This document shows positions 45,667-56,200 of a DNA stretch of 64,000 nucleotides, in pieces (within the stretch, counting starts at the first letter, position 1; every line of letters starts with the position of its first letter). This stretch comes from Cunninghamia lanceolata. Its lineage: Eukaryota > Streptophyta > Pinopsida > Cupressales > Cupressaceae. The translations under genes were made by a program, and so were the position numbers. The notes beneath the pieces were generated by a model. It ran no database searches. It was not told the origin of the DNA and saw nothing but the letters and a program-made list of their open reading frames with translations. The DNA lies in the NCBI GenBank assembly GCA_027924645.1, contig BSBN01000293.1:10006501-10070500 (forward strand). Reading direction: 5' to 3'.

Positions 45667-48529
45667 TGATGGAGATTGATTGTCATTGATGTCAAAAAGG
45701 CCTTTCAGGTTTACAATGTGATGGTTTTGTCAGGAGTTGTTCATATTCATCTTCATGGTTTGATTTGATCAAGATATCTTCATGTTGTCTTAGGATGGAT
45801 ACTCATGTTTAGTGTTTATATTGGTTCATATTTGATCATCTTGTTTATGACAGGATCTTGGGTTCATATTTGATCACATTGCATGTTTATAGGCGCAACA
45901 AGATGTTCAGTGTTGTTCAAGATAGAAGGAGTTGCTCATATGGAACATCTGAAGGTCACTAATCAGGAGGTAGGTGCAAGAGGTTCAATGGCAGAGTAGT
46001 ATCTTTTCAGAGGTCTTATGTAGATAGAGAGAAGAAATAATATTATTGGCATACATATTATATGGAGCCTTGATAAATCATATATATTATATTATACTAT
46101 TTTCTGCCTAAGTTTTACACTTTATGATCTATTTTGGAGTTGACTTGCAATAGCAAGTCACCTCTATTAAAGGTGACCTATTGAAGGGTAGTTTAAGACA
46201 TATGAAAAACCAGCCCTTTTATTCTTTTTGACCGGTCTCCTCTTACATGAAATGAGCACCATAAAAGACATAAAAGTCTATATTTAGTGTGTGGTGTGCG
46301 AATTGTTTGAAAGCCATAAAAGATTTATATGGAAACCATCGAATATTTGAAGGGTCTTGTTAAAGTTAGAATAATTCAAAATGCATCAAATTTAATGGGA
46401 GCCCGATGCATATTCAAGGGGAAGATTTTTTTTTTAATTTTTCAAAGACTTTTAATGGAGAGTTTGTTTTTTTCTAGTATCAAATATGCTTTATTCAAAA
46501 AGGTGGGAGCCCAATTAAGCCATGTAAATGGCTTTAGTTTATATTTAAATTTTTTTTGGGCCCATAAAGGCTATGAGGTGGAATTTAAATAAAGTGGTTT
46601 TTGAGCTATTTTTTAGCCCTCCACAAAGGCAATTTTTAAGGAATATGGAAGCATGATTTTTTAAGGATATTTTCAAGGAGATTTTGGAAGATTTATTTAT
46701 TTATTTTTTTTACTTCATTGATGAGCTTTTTAAGGCATTAAAAACTAAAGGAGGAGATTTTTATGATAGAATATTTTTTAAAGGAGAGTTTTTTTGTAGA
46801 GGTTATTTGTAGATATTATTTTTTTCAGATGATATTGTAGAGACAAGGAAAATGAAAAGATTGATGAGAAATGAAGATGATTTTTTTTAATAGAGGAATA
46901 TGAAGAGACAAAGGGATTTGATTCTTATTGAGATTTAATGGAATAAATTGAAGTTTTTTTTTTTGCAGGAGAAGATGAATGATGATCAAGATAGATTGAT
47001 TTAATTTGATTGAAGATTTTTGAGAAGAAATTTTTTGGTAGATGAAAGAAATGGATTATTTCTTCAACAGTAGGCAGATTGTAATTATTTTTATTGTAGA
47101 TGATTTCTTTATGCTGTGAAGGGAGATTTCATTATGAAGACAATTATTTTAAAAATGTAGAAGATATTTTTTTTTGATAGAGGCAATATGATTTAAATTC
47201 ATTAAAGGATTAATGACATTTTTTGAATAAGAATTTCTTTTAGGAATATGAAGGATCATGCAGAGATTGAAGAAATTGAAGAAAACATTTTGCAAAGAGA
47301 TAGTGAAGAAGATGAAGGGTTTGAAGAAGATGATTTTTTTAAATAAAAAATATGAAAGAGATTTGGTTTAAGAAGATGAAAGGATCTTCAATTTTTTATG
47401 AAGATGAAATTTTGTATTACAGAAAAGAAGAATATTTTGATGACATTGGAGAATAGGGATTTTTATGTATTCTACAGGGAATATGAATGGATTTGAAGAT
47501 TAAAAATATGGAAGATATTTTTTTATAGGGGCAAATCTTTGAAGACTTTATTTTGCATTTGATATTTTTGCAAGGGCAGATTGATTATGATTGAAGACTT
47601 ATGAACTATGAAAGTTATTTTTGAGAAGATTTGTTTTAGAGAAATGATTTTATTTTTGCAAATCCTTCATGAATAGAAATGGACATACAAGTGAAATTGA
47701 TTTTTGTAGAGATGTTAATCAAATTAAAAAAAATTAAATATGAGAGGGATTTGAAAAGTCAAGTTATTTTGTATTGTAGGAGAAGAGTTGAATGTGAAAG
47801 GTCACATGATTTTTAATGGCATGACAGGTACTTGGATAGGGTGTGTTGTTGTGTAGATCAACATGAAATGGTGAAGATAATTTTATGATTCTCTTCAAAA
47901 GAAAATACAGATAAATGTCTGAAAAAATTTGTAGTGAAAAAGACACATTTTTGTGAAATATTCTTGATGGAAGATCAGGCAATTTCAAGGATGAATTATT
48001 CAGAGGATTGAAAGAAATGATGAGATATGCATGTATCAGAAAATGTAAAAGAAATGAATGAGGGTATGGAATGGTGCAGATCAGATTGAGTTGCAATCAT
48101 TTCTTGCACATAAGATTTTATATGTTTATCATGGTGATTGTATTTTGCCAGTGAGGCTTGTCGTCAGTAAGACCTCTGTATGTGCCAGTGAGGCATCTTG
48201 TAAAGCTAGTGAAGCTTCTTTGGTTAGTGAGACCTTCATGTAACCAGTGAGGTTTTGAATAAGCCAATGAGGCAAATTTGAGTGGTTTTTCTACCCTGAG
48301 AGGGTTTTCCACTCCAAAAATTTCTGTCATAATTTGTCTCTATGTGTGCATATTTGTGTTTTGCTTACAAGTTTTTGGTTCACATCTTCACTATCAGTCT
48401 TATGCATATGAACTCAACAAATCATTAATATCTTCCTTTCTATTTGTCTTGTAAAGTTTGCAAAATTTTTAAGAATTTACACAACACTGATTCACCCCCC
48501 CCCTCACAATGTTGTCATTAATTCCTACA
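45667..48529 (+). repeat. 3' LTR of gag-only element
   Basis: 2863 bp, TGATGGAGATTGATT…CTCCTACA-type ends (ATTCCTACA here), matching the two-part 5' LTR. It retains the empty insertion site of the Tat element at 47682-47686. Confidence 0.92.
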
Positions 48530-49667
48530 ATTATTCCCATACTATATAATTCAATCCAACTATTGAGGTAGTTGAATTCCTAAAATAAAAGGAAAATCTT
48601 TATCTACATCTCCATAAACACTAGTTTCATTGAATTGTTGATAGGGAAACCATTTTTCAAGATTCGCAAACACCCATTATTGAACAGATTTTGTATTATT
48701 AATATGCAAAATATATTTTGTTTCTCTAAGTTTTTGCTCTATGTTTTGTATGACAATCTTATTCAAGAAGTCATCTCTACATTTTTCCTTTGAACAAGAT
48801 TAACTTCTTCATGACCATTTCCCTATGTTTCATATGCACTATATCGGGAGATAAATCTAACAATAACATATTTTGCACCCAATCTTGCAATTCTTTGCTG
48901 ATGTGAATTGCAAAAAAATATGTACTCCCTTTGAAGGCTTCAACCTCTTGACCATGACAAGGAAATCCATTCTTGTCAACACGATCAACTTGGTAGAAGG
49001 ATTATAGAGCATCGTCTAGTCTATGATGCATAATGCAGATTGTAAAGTGGCATTGATATCCACATCTTCTATGTTTTCAGCCTAGTCTACTTCCTTTACC
49101 ACTCATTGGGACCAATGATTTATTGAATTGAGTAGCATCAACCTCTCGATAATCACTTGGGTCGTAAGAGTGCCAATAACTACATAGAATTAAAAAACAC
49201 AAGTAACATTAATCCTTAAGGGATGAATTTACTAATACTAGTTAGTATTTGAATATAAATTGGTAAGTGAATATCTTACATTGTGTACTCCAAAAATGAG
49301 TCAATCCTTCTTGATGTGTCATTAAGAGAAGGAATACATTTATTTTTCTTCTTGATATAAAATTGGGTGGGATATGATTGCCTCTTACATTCTCCTTTGA
49401 CAAAGTCTTTTACTCTATCCTTTGCTACACCATGTGGTTTATTTTGTCTCAAGTTCTCTAGGTCATGCTCTCTCCCTATTTTGTATTTGCTGGTGCTCTA
49501 CATAATTCATTATCTCCCTTGAATTTTCTAAGTTGATGTACATAATCTATCTGTGACTTCGTCTTTTGTAAATTTTGCCTATGTTTATTGTTGATGCTTA
49601 AAACTGCATAGGTTCCAATCACCAACATGGGAAGTTTTAAGAATGGGGAAATTGGTACTTGAAACAA
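48530..49667 (-). pseudogene. MULE transposase, N-terminal part
   Basis: Minus strand. Exon 1 (49667-49280) starts inside the inverted block and gives YVHQLRKFKGDNELCRAP; after a 1-base slip it continues GREHDLENLRQNKPHG and KDRVKDFVKGECKRQSYP, ending IDSFLEYT. A 100-nt intron (49279-49180) has GTAAG and a TAG acceptor. Exon 2 reads YWHSYDPSDYREVDATQF. Further segments give VEAFKGSTYFFAIHISKEL, LLDLSPDIVHMKHREM and WVFANLEKWFPYQQF, FPFILGIQLPQ, then three stops where Gln, Arg and Gln are expected. The frame runs into the duplicated ATTAT at 48530-48534 and resumes at 27571. Known: this order matches the DNA-binding region leading to the DDE core. Confidence 0.82.
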
Positions 49668-49696
49668 CCTCCAGATTTTAAAGAAGCTGGCTCTTC

Positions 49697-49708
49697 CTAT
49701 TTAAATGG
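49697..49708 (-). promoter_or_regulatory. TATA-like box upstream of the MULE transposase
   Basis: On the minus strand CCATTTAAATAGG, conserved in both inverted blocks, lies about 30-40 bases before the open region of exon 1. Promoter function is inferred from position only. Confidence 0.4.
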
Positions 49709-50329
49709 GGTTTTGAGCAAAGGGGAGAGAAAGAAATAGGATTACAGATACAATAAGAAAAATCTAATACTATGGCAATGCACCTGAATAAATTATGTTT
49801 TGTTAACTAGCACAATGAATAGATTCTGAAGATTTAGTTATATTAAAGAGCAAATGATGCATGATTAATATAAATAGATTGTAAATGAAACCAAAGATAA
49901 AGGCCAAACTCATAAGATTTTAGAAAGACACAGATAATATCAGCAATGACATAGACTAGAGCTTCTTTCATTAATAGTTTAGCAAATATAAAAGGCACAG
50001 TGTCATGCACAGATAAATCAACTTTCTTATCAGAAACAACCAGGCTAAGGAAAAATGATACAATCTACTCACAACAAAGTCTCTGAATTTTCTAATTAAT
50101 TATTGATATCTTCTTAATTCTATATATATCAATCTATTACAATTCATGCATAAATATAGCCATAAACATGGCTCAAGATCGCCTGCAACCACCCAAAATC
50201 TCAACAGCGTAATAGAACTAAAGTTAACTGGGACTCCTCTGACTTTAAGATATTATGAATCTACAACTGCTAGTCCATGTACATTCATTGGCTGAGTAAT
50301 GAAATCTGTGGCACTCTAACTACCTTTTT

Positions 50330-51180
50330 GTTATGACGCATGGTGGCACCTGAGGGCTCTAAAAGCTTCAAAAATATAACATGCAGCACCGTCTGCTCAC
50401 CTGTTAATTTCTTTACCTTCCAAACAAAGTACACAAAATAGTGCCACTTGTTGCAATCTGCAAGACCTTGAAAAATGATACATGGTGCCTTTCAGCAAAA
50501 CACTAAGACACATGGTAGCTTTTGCTAGAAGTTAGAAAATCTTTATCCTTATGCCCGAGCAACTATCGCTATGACATTTGTAACTCTCTACAACACTTAG
50601 AAACTGGAACATTAATTATAGGGGACCCACCACATACCTTTAAAATAACCCACATAGAGAAACAATACTATGACACATGGAACACTCCACATAAAGGAAC
50701 CTTGGACATGCGGCACCATCCGACAATATCAATAGTTTATAGAAAAGGCCCTGACGAATCCTGCAGAGATTGACACTTGTCACACTCCAGTAGCAATTGA
50801 GAATTATAACGTGTCTCCAATAGAGAGCATCAAAAGAAAATAGTTTGGCCCTCTGCTTCCACCACGTGGTGCACTCCATTGTAAGCTTCAAACTATGTCT
50901 CTATATTTTGGGCCCACCACATACACACCAATACAAACAAAGCTTCAACAAAAGAATATACACGTAGTAGCTTTTTCTTAATAGCACAAAATGACACATG
51001 GCACAACCCGCAAGCTTGTGGCATAAAAGCAACTTTTAGAAATGGATTCTGGTATCAACACGTGGCACACTCTGCTACAAGCTTGAACTTAGAAGGAAAT
51101 ATGTAGAAGAAACATGCGGCAACATCTGCTTAATACTGTTGTTCCAAAATAACATGACACATGGTGCAATCTGTGCTCAA
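50330..51180 (-). repeat. Subrepeat array with GACACATGGCAC core (right block)
   Basis: Plus-strand cores such as GACACATGGCACAACCCGC (about 50990), ACACGTGGCACACTCTGC (51058), CCACGTGGTGCACTCC (50860) and GACACATGGTGCAATCTG (51155) recur every ~40-75 bp, about sixteen times. Two are perfect G-boxes (CACGTG). This is the inverted counterpart of 440-1240. Confidence 0.65.
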
Positions 51181-51592
51181 GAAAGAAATAGCCACAAATA
51201 CATAGCCACTAAAAATACACTGCAACTGAAAATATGCTAGGACAATAAAGTTGAAACAAAATGTAGAGTTTTTATCTCTACAGTTCATGGCGATCACTAG
51301 GACTTTTGGGCCTGCTCAGAAAGAACTCCAAGAAATGGAAGTAAAATTGTATGGCCACTATCAAATGAAAACTCAATCATAAATTCTACAATGTAATCTA
51401 GTATATAGACCACTTTGAATCCGACAGCCCTTGTCTACTTTTTAAATCTTGAAAAGCAAAATCTAAATTGATAATATCTTTATGAGAAAAAGATTGTAAA
51501 ATTTGAACTACAACTCACAATTGAAACTCAAGCTGAGCCATTGGTACCAACACAACTTTGACTTCTCCCCCATTGGATGAGTCACTCAAACC

Positions 51593-52265
51593 CTAAAAAA
51601 TAGTCTGATTATTTTGTTTTGTCAATAGCAAAGCCTTTATCTCATTAATCATCAATACTATATTATTGTCAGAGAAAGGTGAAGGTAGACCTATCTGCAC
51701 TAGATCTTCAATATGCTTCTTCAAATTTTTGACTCCCTCTTTAACTATGCCCAGGAGTTCTTTACAAATCATAGTAGTAGAGTTGTAGCTCAAAACTTCA
51801 TTCACCTTTTTGGCAACAACCATTATGTCACTTATACCAGCTGCAGATAGTGTTTCATCAATTGTGTCATATAATTTCTGCAACAAAAGCTGAGAATCAA
51901 AAACTCTTAATGAAACAATAGACAATGTTGCCTGCATAGAAGATTCCACTTTCTCACACAATTGTTGGGCATTCAGCAAGAAAGTAAGAGATGGATTAAG
52001 CTATATAATCTCCTCAGAGATTCTTTTCCACATAGACACATATAATTCTTTCACCAAATTCAAAACTCCTACATTCTGTGGTCTATTTGCCAACTCAATT
52101 GTTAGTTGTTTAGTCTTTTTGTTGCTTAGCCATGTATTATGCTTAAGCTGCACTATTTAGATTCTTCTCCTTTAATCATGTTTGTTGCAATTGTGTTGCC
52201 TCTGACAACTTGTCCTGATATCTTTTCTCAATAGTGGCCTTCTCGTGTCTTAATGTGGCAACAAT
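51593..52265 (-). pseudogene. Coiled-coil ORF remnant outside the right inverted block
   Basis: 51979-51593 is an open 128-codon minus-strand segment (NAQQLCEKVESSMQATLS … VKEGVKNLKKHIEDLVQIG). Upstream in-frame sequence extends it (RPQNVGVLNLVKELYVSMWK), and further up HEKATIEKRYQDKLSEATQL looks coiled-coil. It is cut at about 52266 by a copia-like fragment. I do not recognise the family. It could be the 3' ORF of a retroelement whose LTR is the inverted block, or an accessory MULE ORF. Weak similarity of positions 1-165 to the complement of this segment is uncertain. Confidence 0.45.
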
Positions 52266-53270
52266 TGTTGGTGTAATTAAATATTTAATTATACTTTATT
52301 AAGTTTACTTTTAGTCTTAGGTTATTCTTAAGTCATATTAGGGTTTTTATCTAACTTGCAAATATAAAAGCAAGTTCTCACATGTAATTCATTAATCCAT
52401 TTCTTTAATTCATCCAATATTGTGCAAATTATTCCTCTTTGCTTTTTTCTCTTGTGGAAGGTAAATCTTAGGTTTTGCAGGTGATCTTAGTGGCTTGAGT
52501 TAATTATCAAATTCAACATCCTATCATTCAGACACTCATACTTCACTTTTGTTCTCCAATGAGCATCATCTAGGACTTCCATTTTCACCTCACATCTAGG
52601 GCTTTCCTCATCATCGACCGTTGGATTGGTTTCTTCCTCAGGGGAATCACATTGGTTTGATCATTGGCACAGGGGTTCTCTCATTCTGGGGGGGCTTTGG
52701 AGTCTCCACTCTCTCTCATGGGGGGGTATCTGATTGTATATCTGCATATGTTCTTGAGAGAGTCTCTTGAGACATTTCATTTGTACTTTCTTTTAGCATC
52801 TCTTTTAGGAGAGGAGTTTTTTCCCATTGGGTTTTCTCCTTTTTCTCCACTTTACAGAGATTTCATTGTACTTGGGTACCTCATTAGGGCTTGTTGTCAG
52901 GACCCATCTTTGCTTTCATGCATTTTATCCTTAGTTTTTTTAGCTTCTCCCTAAGTTCATCTTAAGGGGGGTGTTAGAATAATAGGTTAATTACTTAATT
53001 AATTTAATCATATTGATTAATTAATTAAGTCACCTTTACTTTATTTTTCACTTAAGCTAAACTTAGGCCCATTAATAATTAATTATTAATTATTCATCTT
53101 AGGGTTTTCACCTTTAGGGTTTTGATCTCCTTTCTTAAGGATTGATCTCTTTGTAATTAGTTATTTTTGTTAATGCATCAAGGTTGTAGAGCACCATTTT
53201 TGTGCCTCTTGATCTCCTTTATGTGACAGGTTATTTGCTTGTACGTGTTCATTGGGATATGTAACGCTGG
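52266..53270 (+). mobile_element. Small copia-like retroelement fragment
   Basis: TGTTGGTGTAATTAAAT at 52266 looks like an LTR start with a downstream TATAAAAG (about 52366). The 3' half (52800-52971) matches the pre-LTR region at 26560-26721. A polypurine tract (TTAAGGGGGG) leads into TGTTAGAAT at 52972. There is no gag or pol. The proposed 5' and 3' LTRs are not clearly alike, so this may be two fragments. Confidence 0.5.
52972..53270 (+). repeat. Copia-like LTR (partial)
   Basis: Starts TGTTAGAATAATAGG after a polypurine tract, has an AT-rich TTAATTAATT core and shares CAAGGTTGTAGAGCA with the LTR at 26722. The end is uncertain. Confidence 0.5.
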
Positions 53271-53279
53271 TTTACCAAC

Positions 53280-56200
53280 TTCAAGATGTTATGCTGCAAT
53301 GAAAGTGAACAACCATGATGTTTGATATAGCACTAGACGTTATGCACCAAGGTATAAGGACTAGGGTGACGACGTGTCTTGTGCCTCAGCATAATACAAT
53401 CTTGTCTAGATACAAGATATGAATATTAGCTAGATTGATATGGATGTGATACAAATGCAAGATAAAATGATAACACACACAAGCAAGCAAGCATGCACAA
53501 ATGATTCAAAAACAAACAAGGTATTGCCCCTGTCAAGCTGTAAACCAATGATTAATTGCTGATTATTGATGATAGTGTTGTCATTATGGGGAAAGCTATA
53601 TCCCTAGATCAACACAAGGTTGTTTGTTGAGTTGGTTGGTTGATTGATTGATTCATTTCGCTTACAACAAGGCTAGGATCAAGACCATGAATTGCGTTTG
53701 GATAACTTGGCTTGATTGATTAACTTGATTGGTATAGCTGAATGATGACTTGCATTTGGATCATTGCTTTGAAATGATTGGAAGATGATGAAATGATGGA
53801 TGAAGATTGATGAAGGATTGATGATTTGATTTGAAGTAAATAGAATTGATATGAATGGATGATTGGATTGAAGGAAATGGATTAATTGGGATTGATGAAA
53901 TGTTGATGATGAGATGATATGTGGTGGATTGAGCTACTTTTGATTTGTTGGAGTGGTTGGATTTGGTTTGATTGGATTGGATGTGATTGAGTTGATTTGC
54001 TTTGGTGTTGATGTTAATGATTGATAGGATTTGTTTTGATGGTTGGCTTGATGTGCATTGGTTGTGATGTTTGTTGTTGCTGGGTTGATTGTTTTGATGA
54101 TTGGATTGTTTTGAATGATGATAGTGATGGTGTGATGATTAGAGTGTCGATTCAATCTAAGCATAAGCAAGTGTTCTCAGTGTGCTCAAAGGATGTAAAA
54201 CAAACAACGTATTTCCCTTGTCAAGTCATAAACCAATGATTGATTGTTTGATTGATGATGATAGTATTGGGGAAAGCTATATCCCTAGATCAACACAAGG
54301 ATGTGGGAATGCTATAACCCATTGATGATGATTGATTGGGATCATGACAATATTAGGATCAAAACTTGTTGATTTGATTGGATAATGTTCCTTGATTGAT
54401 TGGCTTGCTTGATATGGATTAGTGTGACTTCGATTTAAGATCATTGCTTAGATTGATTTGACTGATATGATTGGAAGAAGTGATTGATTGAAATAGATGA
54501 ATGAATGTTATTGATAAGAAGAATTGATGATTATGATGATTTGATTTTGAGTTTGATGTTGATGGAGTGGATTGTTTTGGATGATTTGATTGGTTTTATT
54601 GCTTGGATTTTTCGTTAGATATTTGATTTTTTGGATTTTTTGACTTTTTTTTTGTGTTTTTTGAGAATATTTAATTTTTTTGTTTCTTGTTTTGGGATAT
54701 TTTGATTTTTTTTTTTGGAGTTTTTTGAAATGTTTTAGAAAATGCCAATGGATTTGCAATTTGGGTAGCATTTGTGCTAGATACTAATGACAAGGGAAGA
54801 CCAAGTCTAGGTGCAAGGATGTATGAATGGGATTGGATGGATAAAAGGATGGATGATAGTAAATGGGATGGAAGGCTCATGATATATGGATGGATAAAAA
54901 GGATAAGCCTTGGAATGGAGATCTCATGATAAATAGATGGGGATAAGCTATAAGATGGAAAGCTTGTGACAAGGATATATCCCATAGTGGATGATTCATA
55001 AGGGAGCTAGGATGGGATCTCCAAAGGCTATGTTGCATAGGAATAACATGTCCCATTCTAGGTGGTAATGCTTATGCTTATGATTTTTACATGACAAAGT
55101 TTATGACCAAGGGATGATAAGATTGGATTTTACATGGTGCTTATGACGATAGGATGACATGATGGATTTTACGTGGTTTGGAAAGAAGGTATGTCAAGAA
55201 ATATCCAAACATGTTTCAACATTTTGCCCCTATGTCTTCGTCAAAATCAAAAGGCAAAAGGATGGATAAATGGGTTCAATAGGATAAGCATGTTTATGTA
55301 ATGGCTAAGGATGGTAGGATGGTATGGTAATGGTAGGATAGGATAGGATAGAAAATGATATAATGGGATAGATAGTTTGGAAATAGATAGGTTGGATAAG
55401 ACAATGTGCCCCTAATTGTAACTGACATAGAAGATCAACCTACACATGACGCATGTTTTCCAGGTTTTCATCATGGTACTTATCTAAGGCTCCTGTTTAC
55501 GAGGTTTTCACTATTGGACGAAGGGCTTTCTCTTTACTATTTTGATTTTTTTTTCTTTTGATTTTTTTTAATTATTATTTGTTTTAGATGGGATGACAAT
55601 TACAAATGGCACCTGTTTGCCAGGTTTTCACCATGGTAATGGATAGGAGGGACTCAAGTGTCTAGTGCTGTGAAAGGTGATAGTGTCCCATTAGAGATGG
55701 ATGATGTCTTCGTATGGACCATGTCATTATGCTCATCGATGTTGATAAGGGATTATGTGGATGGGAGATGGATCTGGTAGATAGTGGATGATGAAATGGA
55801 TTATGAAAGGTTCATGCAAGGATAGATGGATGGAGATAATGGATTATGATGTGGATTATATAGGCCTATGGAATTAAGATGGATGAAAGGACTTATGAAA
55901 AAGCATGACCATCAGGATAGCATGGGGGAGATATGTAGGATAATGGATGGAAGATGGGGAGATGTAGTTATGTGGAGGTGTTGCAGAGTGGAAGGGAATC
56001 ATGACCATCAGTTGCACACACTATGTTAAACATTGAAGCTTTTGATTGGATGGTGGTGTAGGAAGCAATGGGGTTGTTTTCTTAGGAGATGGTTGATGGA
56101 GTGATTTAGGAACCCACATAGATTTAGTATTTTTAGTGCTTTTTCTTTGCTTGTGGGATTTTTGAAGGGAATGGAAGTTTTTGGATGGAAATAGGCTTTT

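Larger units (their letters stand above)
27573..48529 (+). mobile_element. Gag-only LTR element (TR-GAG-like, copia type), split by a nested element
   Basis: LTRs: 27573-29614 plus 42348-43227 (5', interrupted), and 45667-48529 (3'), each about 2.9 kb. The interior (43228-45666) is only 2.4 kb and holds a primer site, one gag ORF and a long 3' region; there is no protease, RT or integrase. ATTAT flanks both ends (27567-27571 and 48530-48534). Without the nested insertion the element is about 8.2 kb. Known class: terminal-repeat retrotransposons with a GAG domain, mobilised by autonomous partners. It inserted in an exon of the MULE transposase. Confidence 0.88.
49590..51600 (-). repeat. Right copy of ~1.8 kb inverted block (candidate MULE terminal inverted repeat)
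   Basis: Reverse complement of 165-1945, with long near-identical runs (for example 49640-49830 against 1700-1900, and 50010-50200 against 1340-1520). The MULE transposase exon 1 begins within its inner end. Near the outer end, on the minus strand, AATGGGGGAGAAG precedes TGTTGGTACC (51552), which can also be read as a polypurine tract plus LTR start. Confidence 0.75.
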
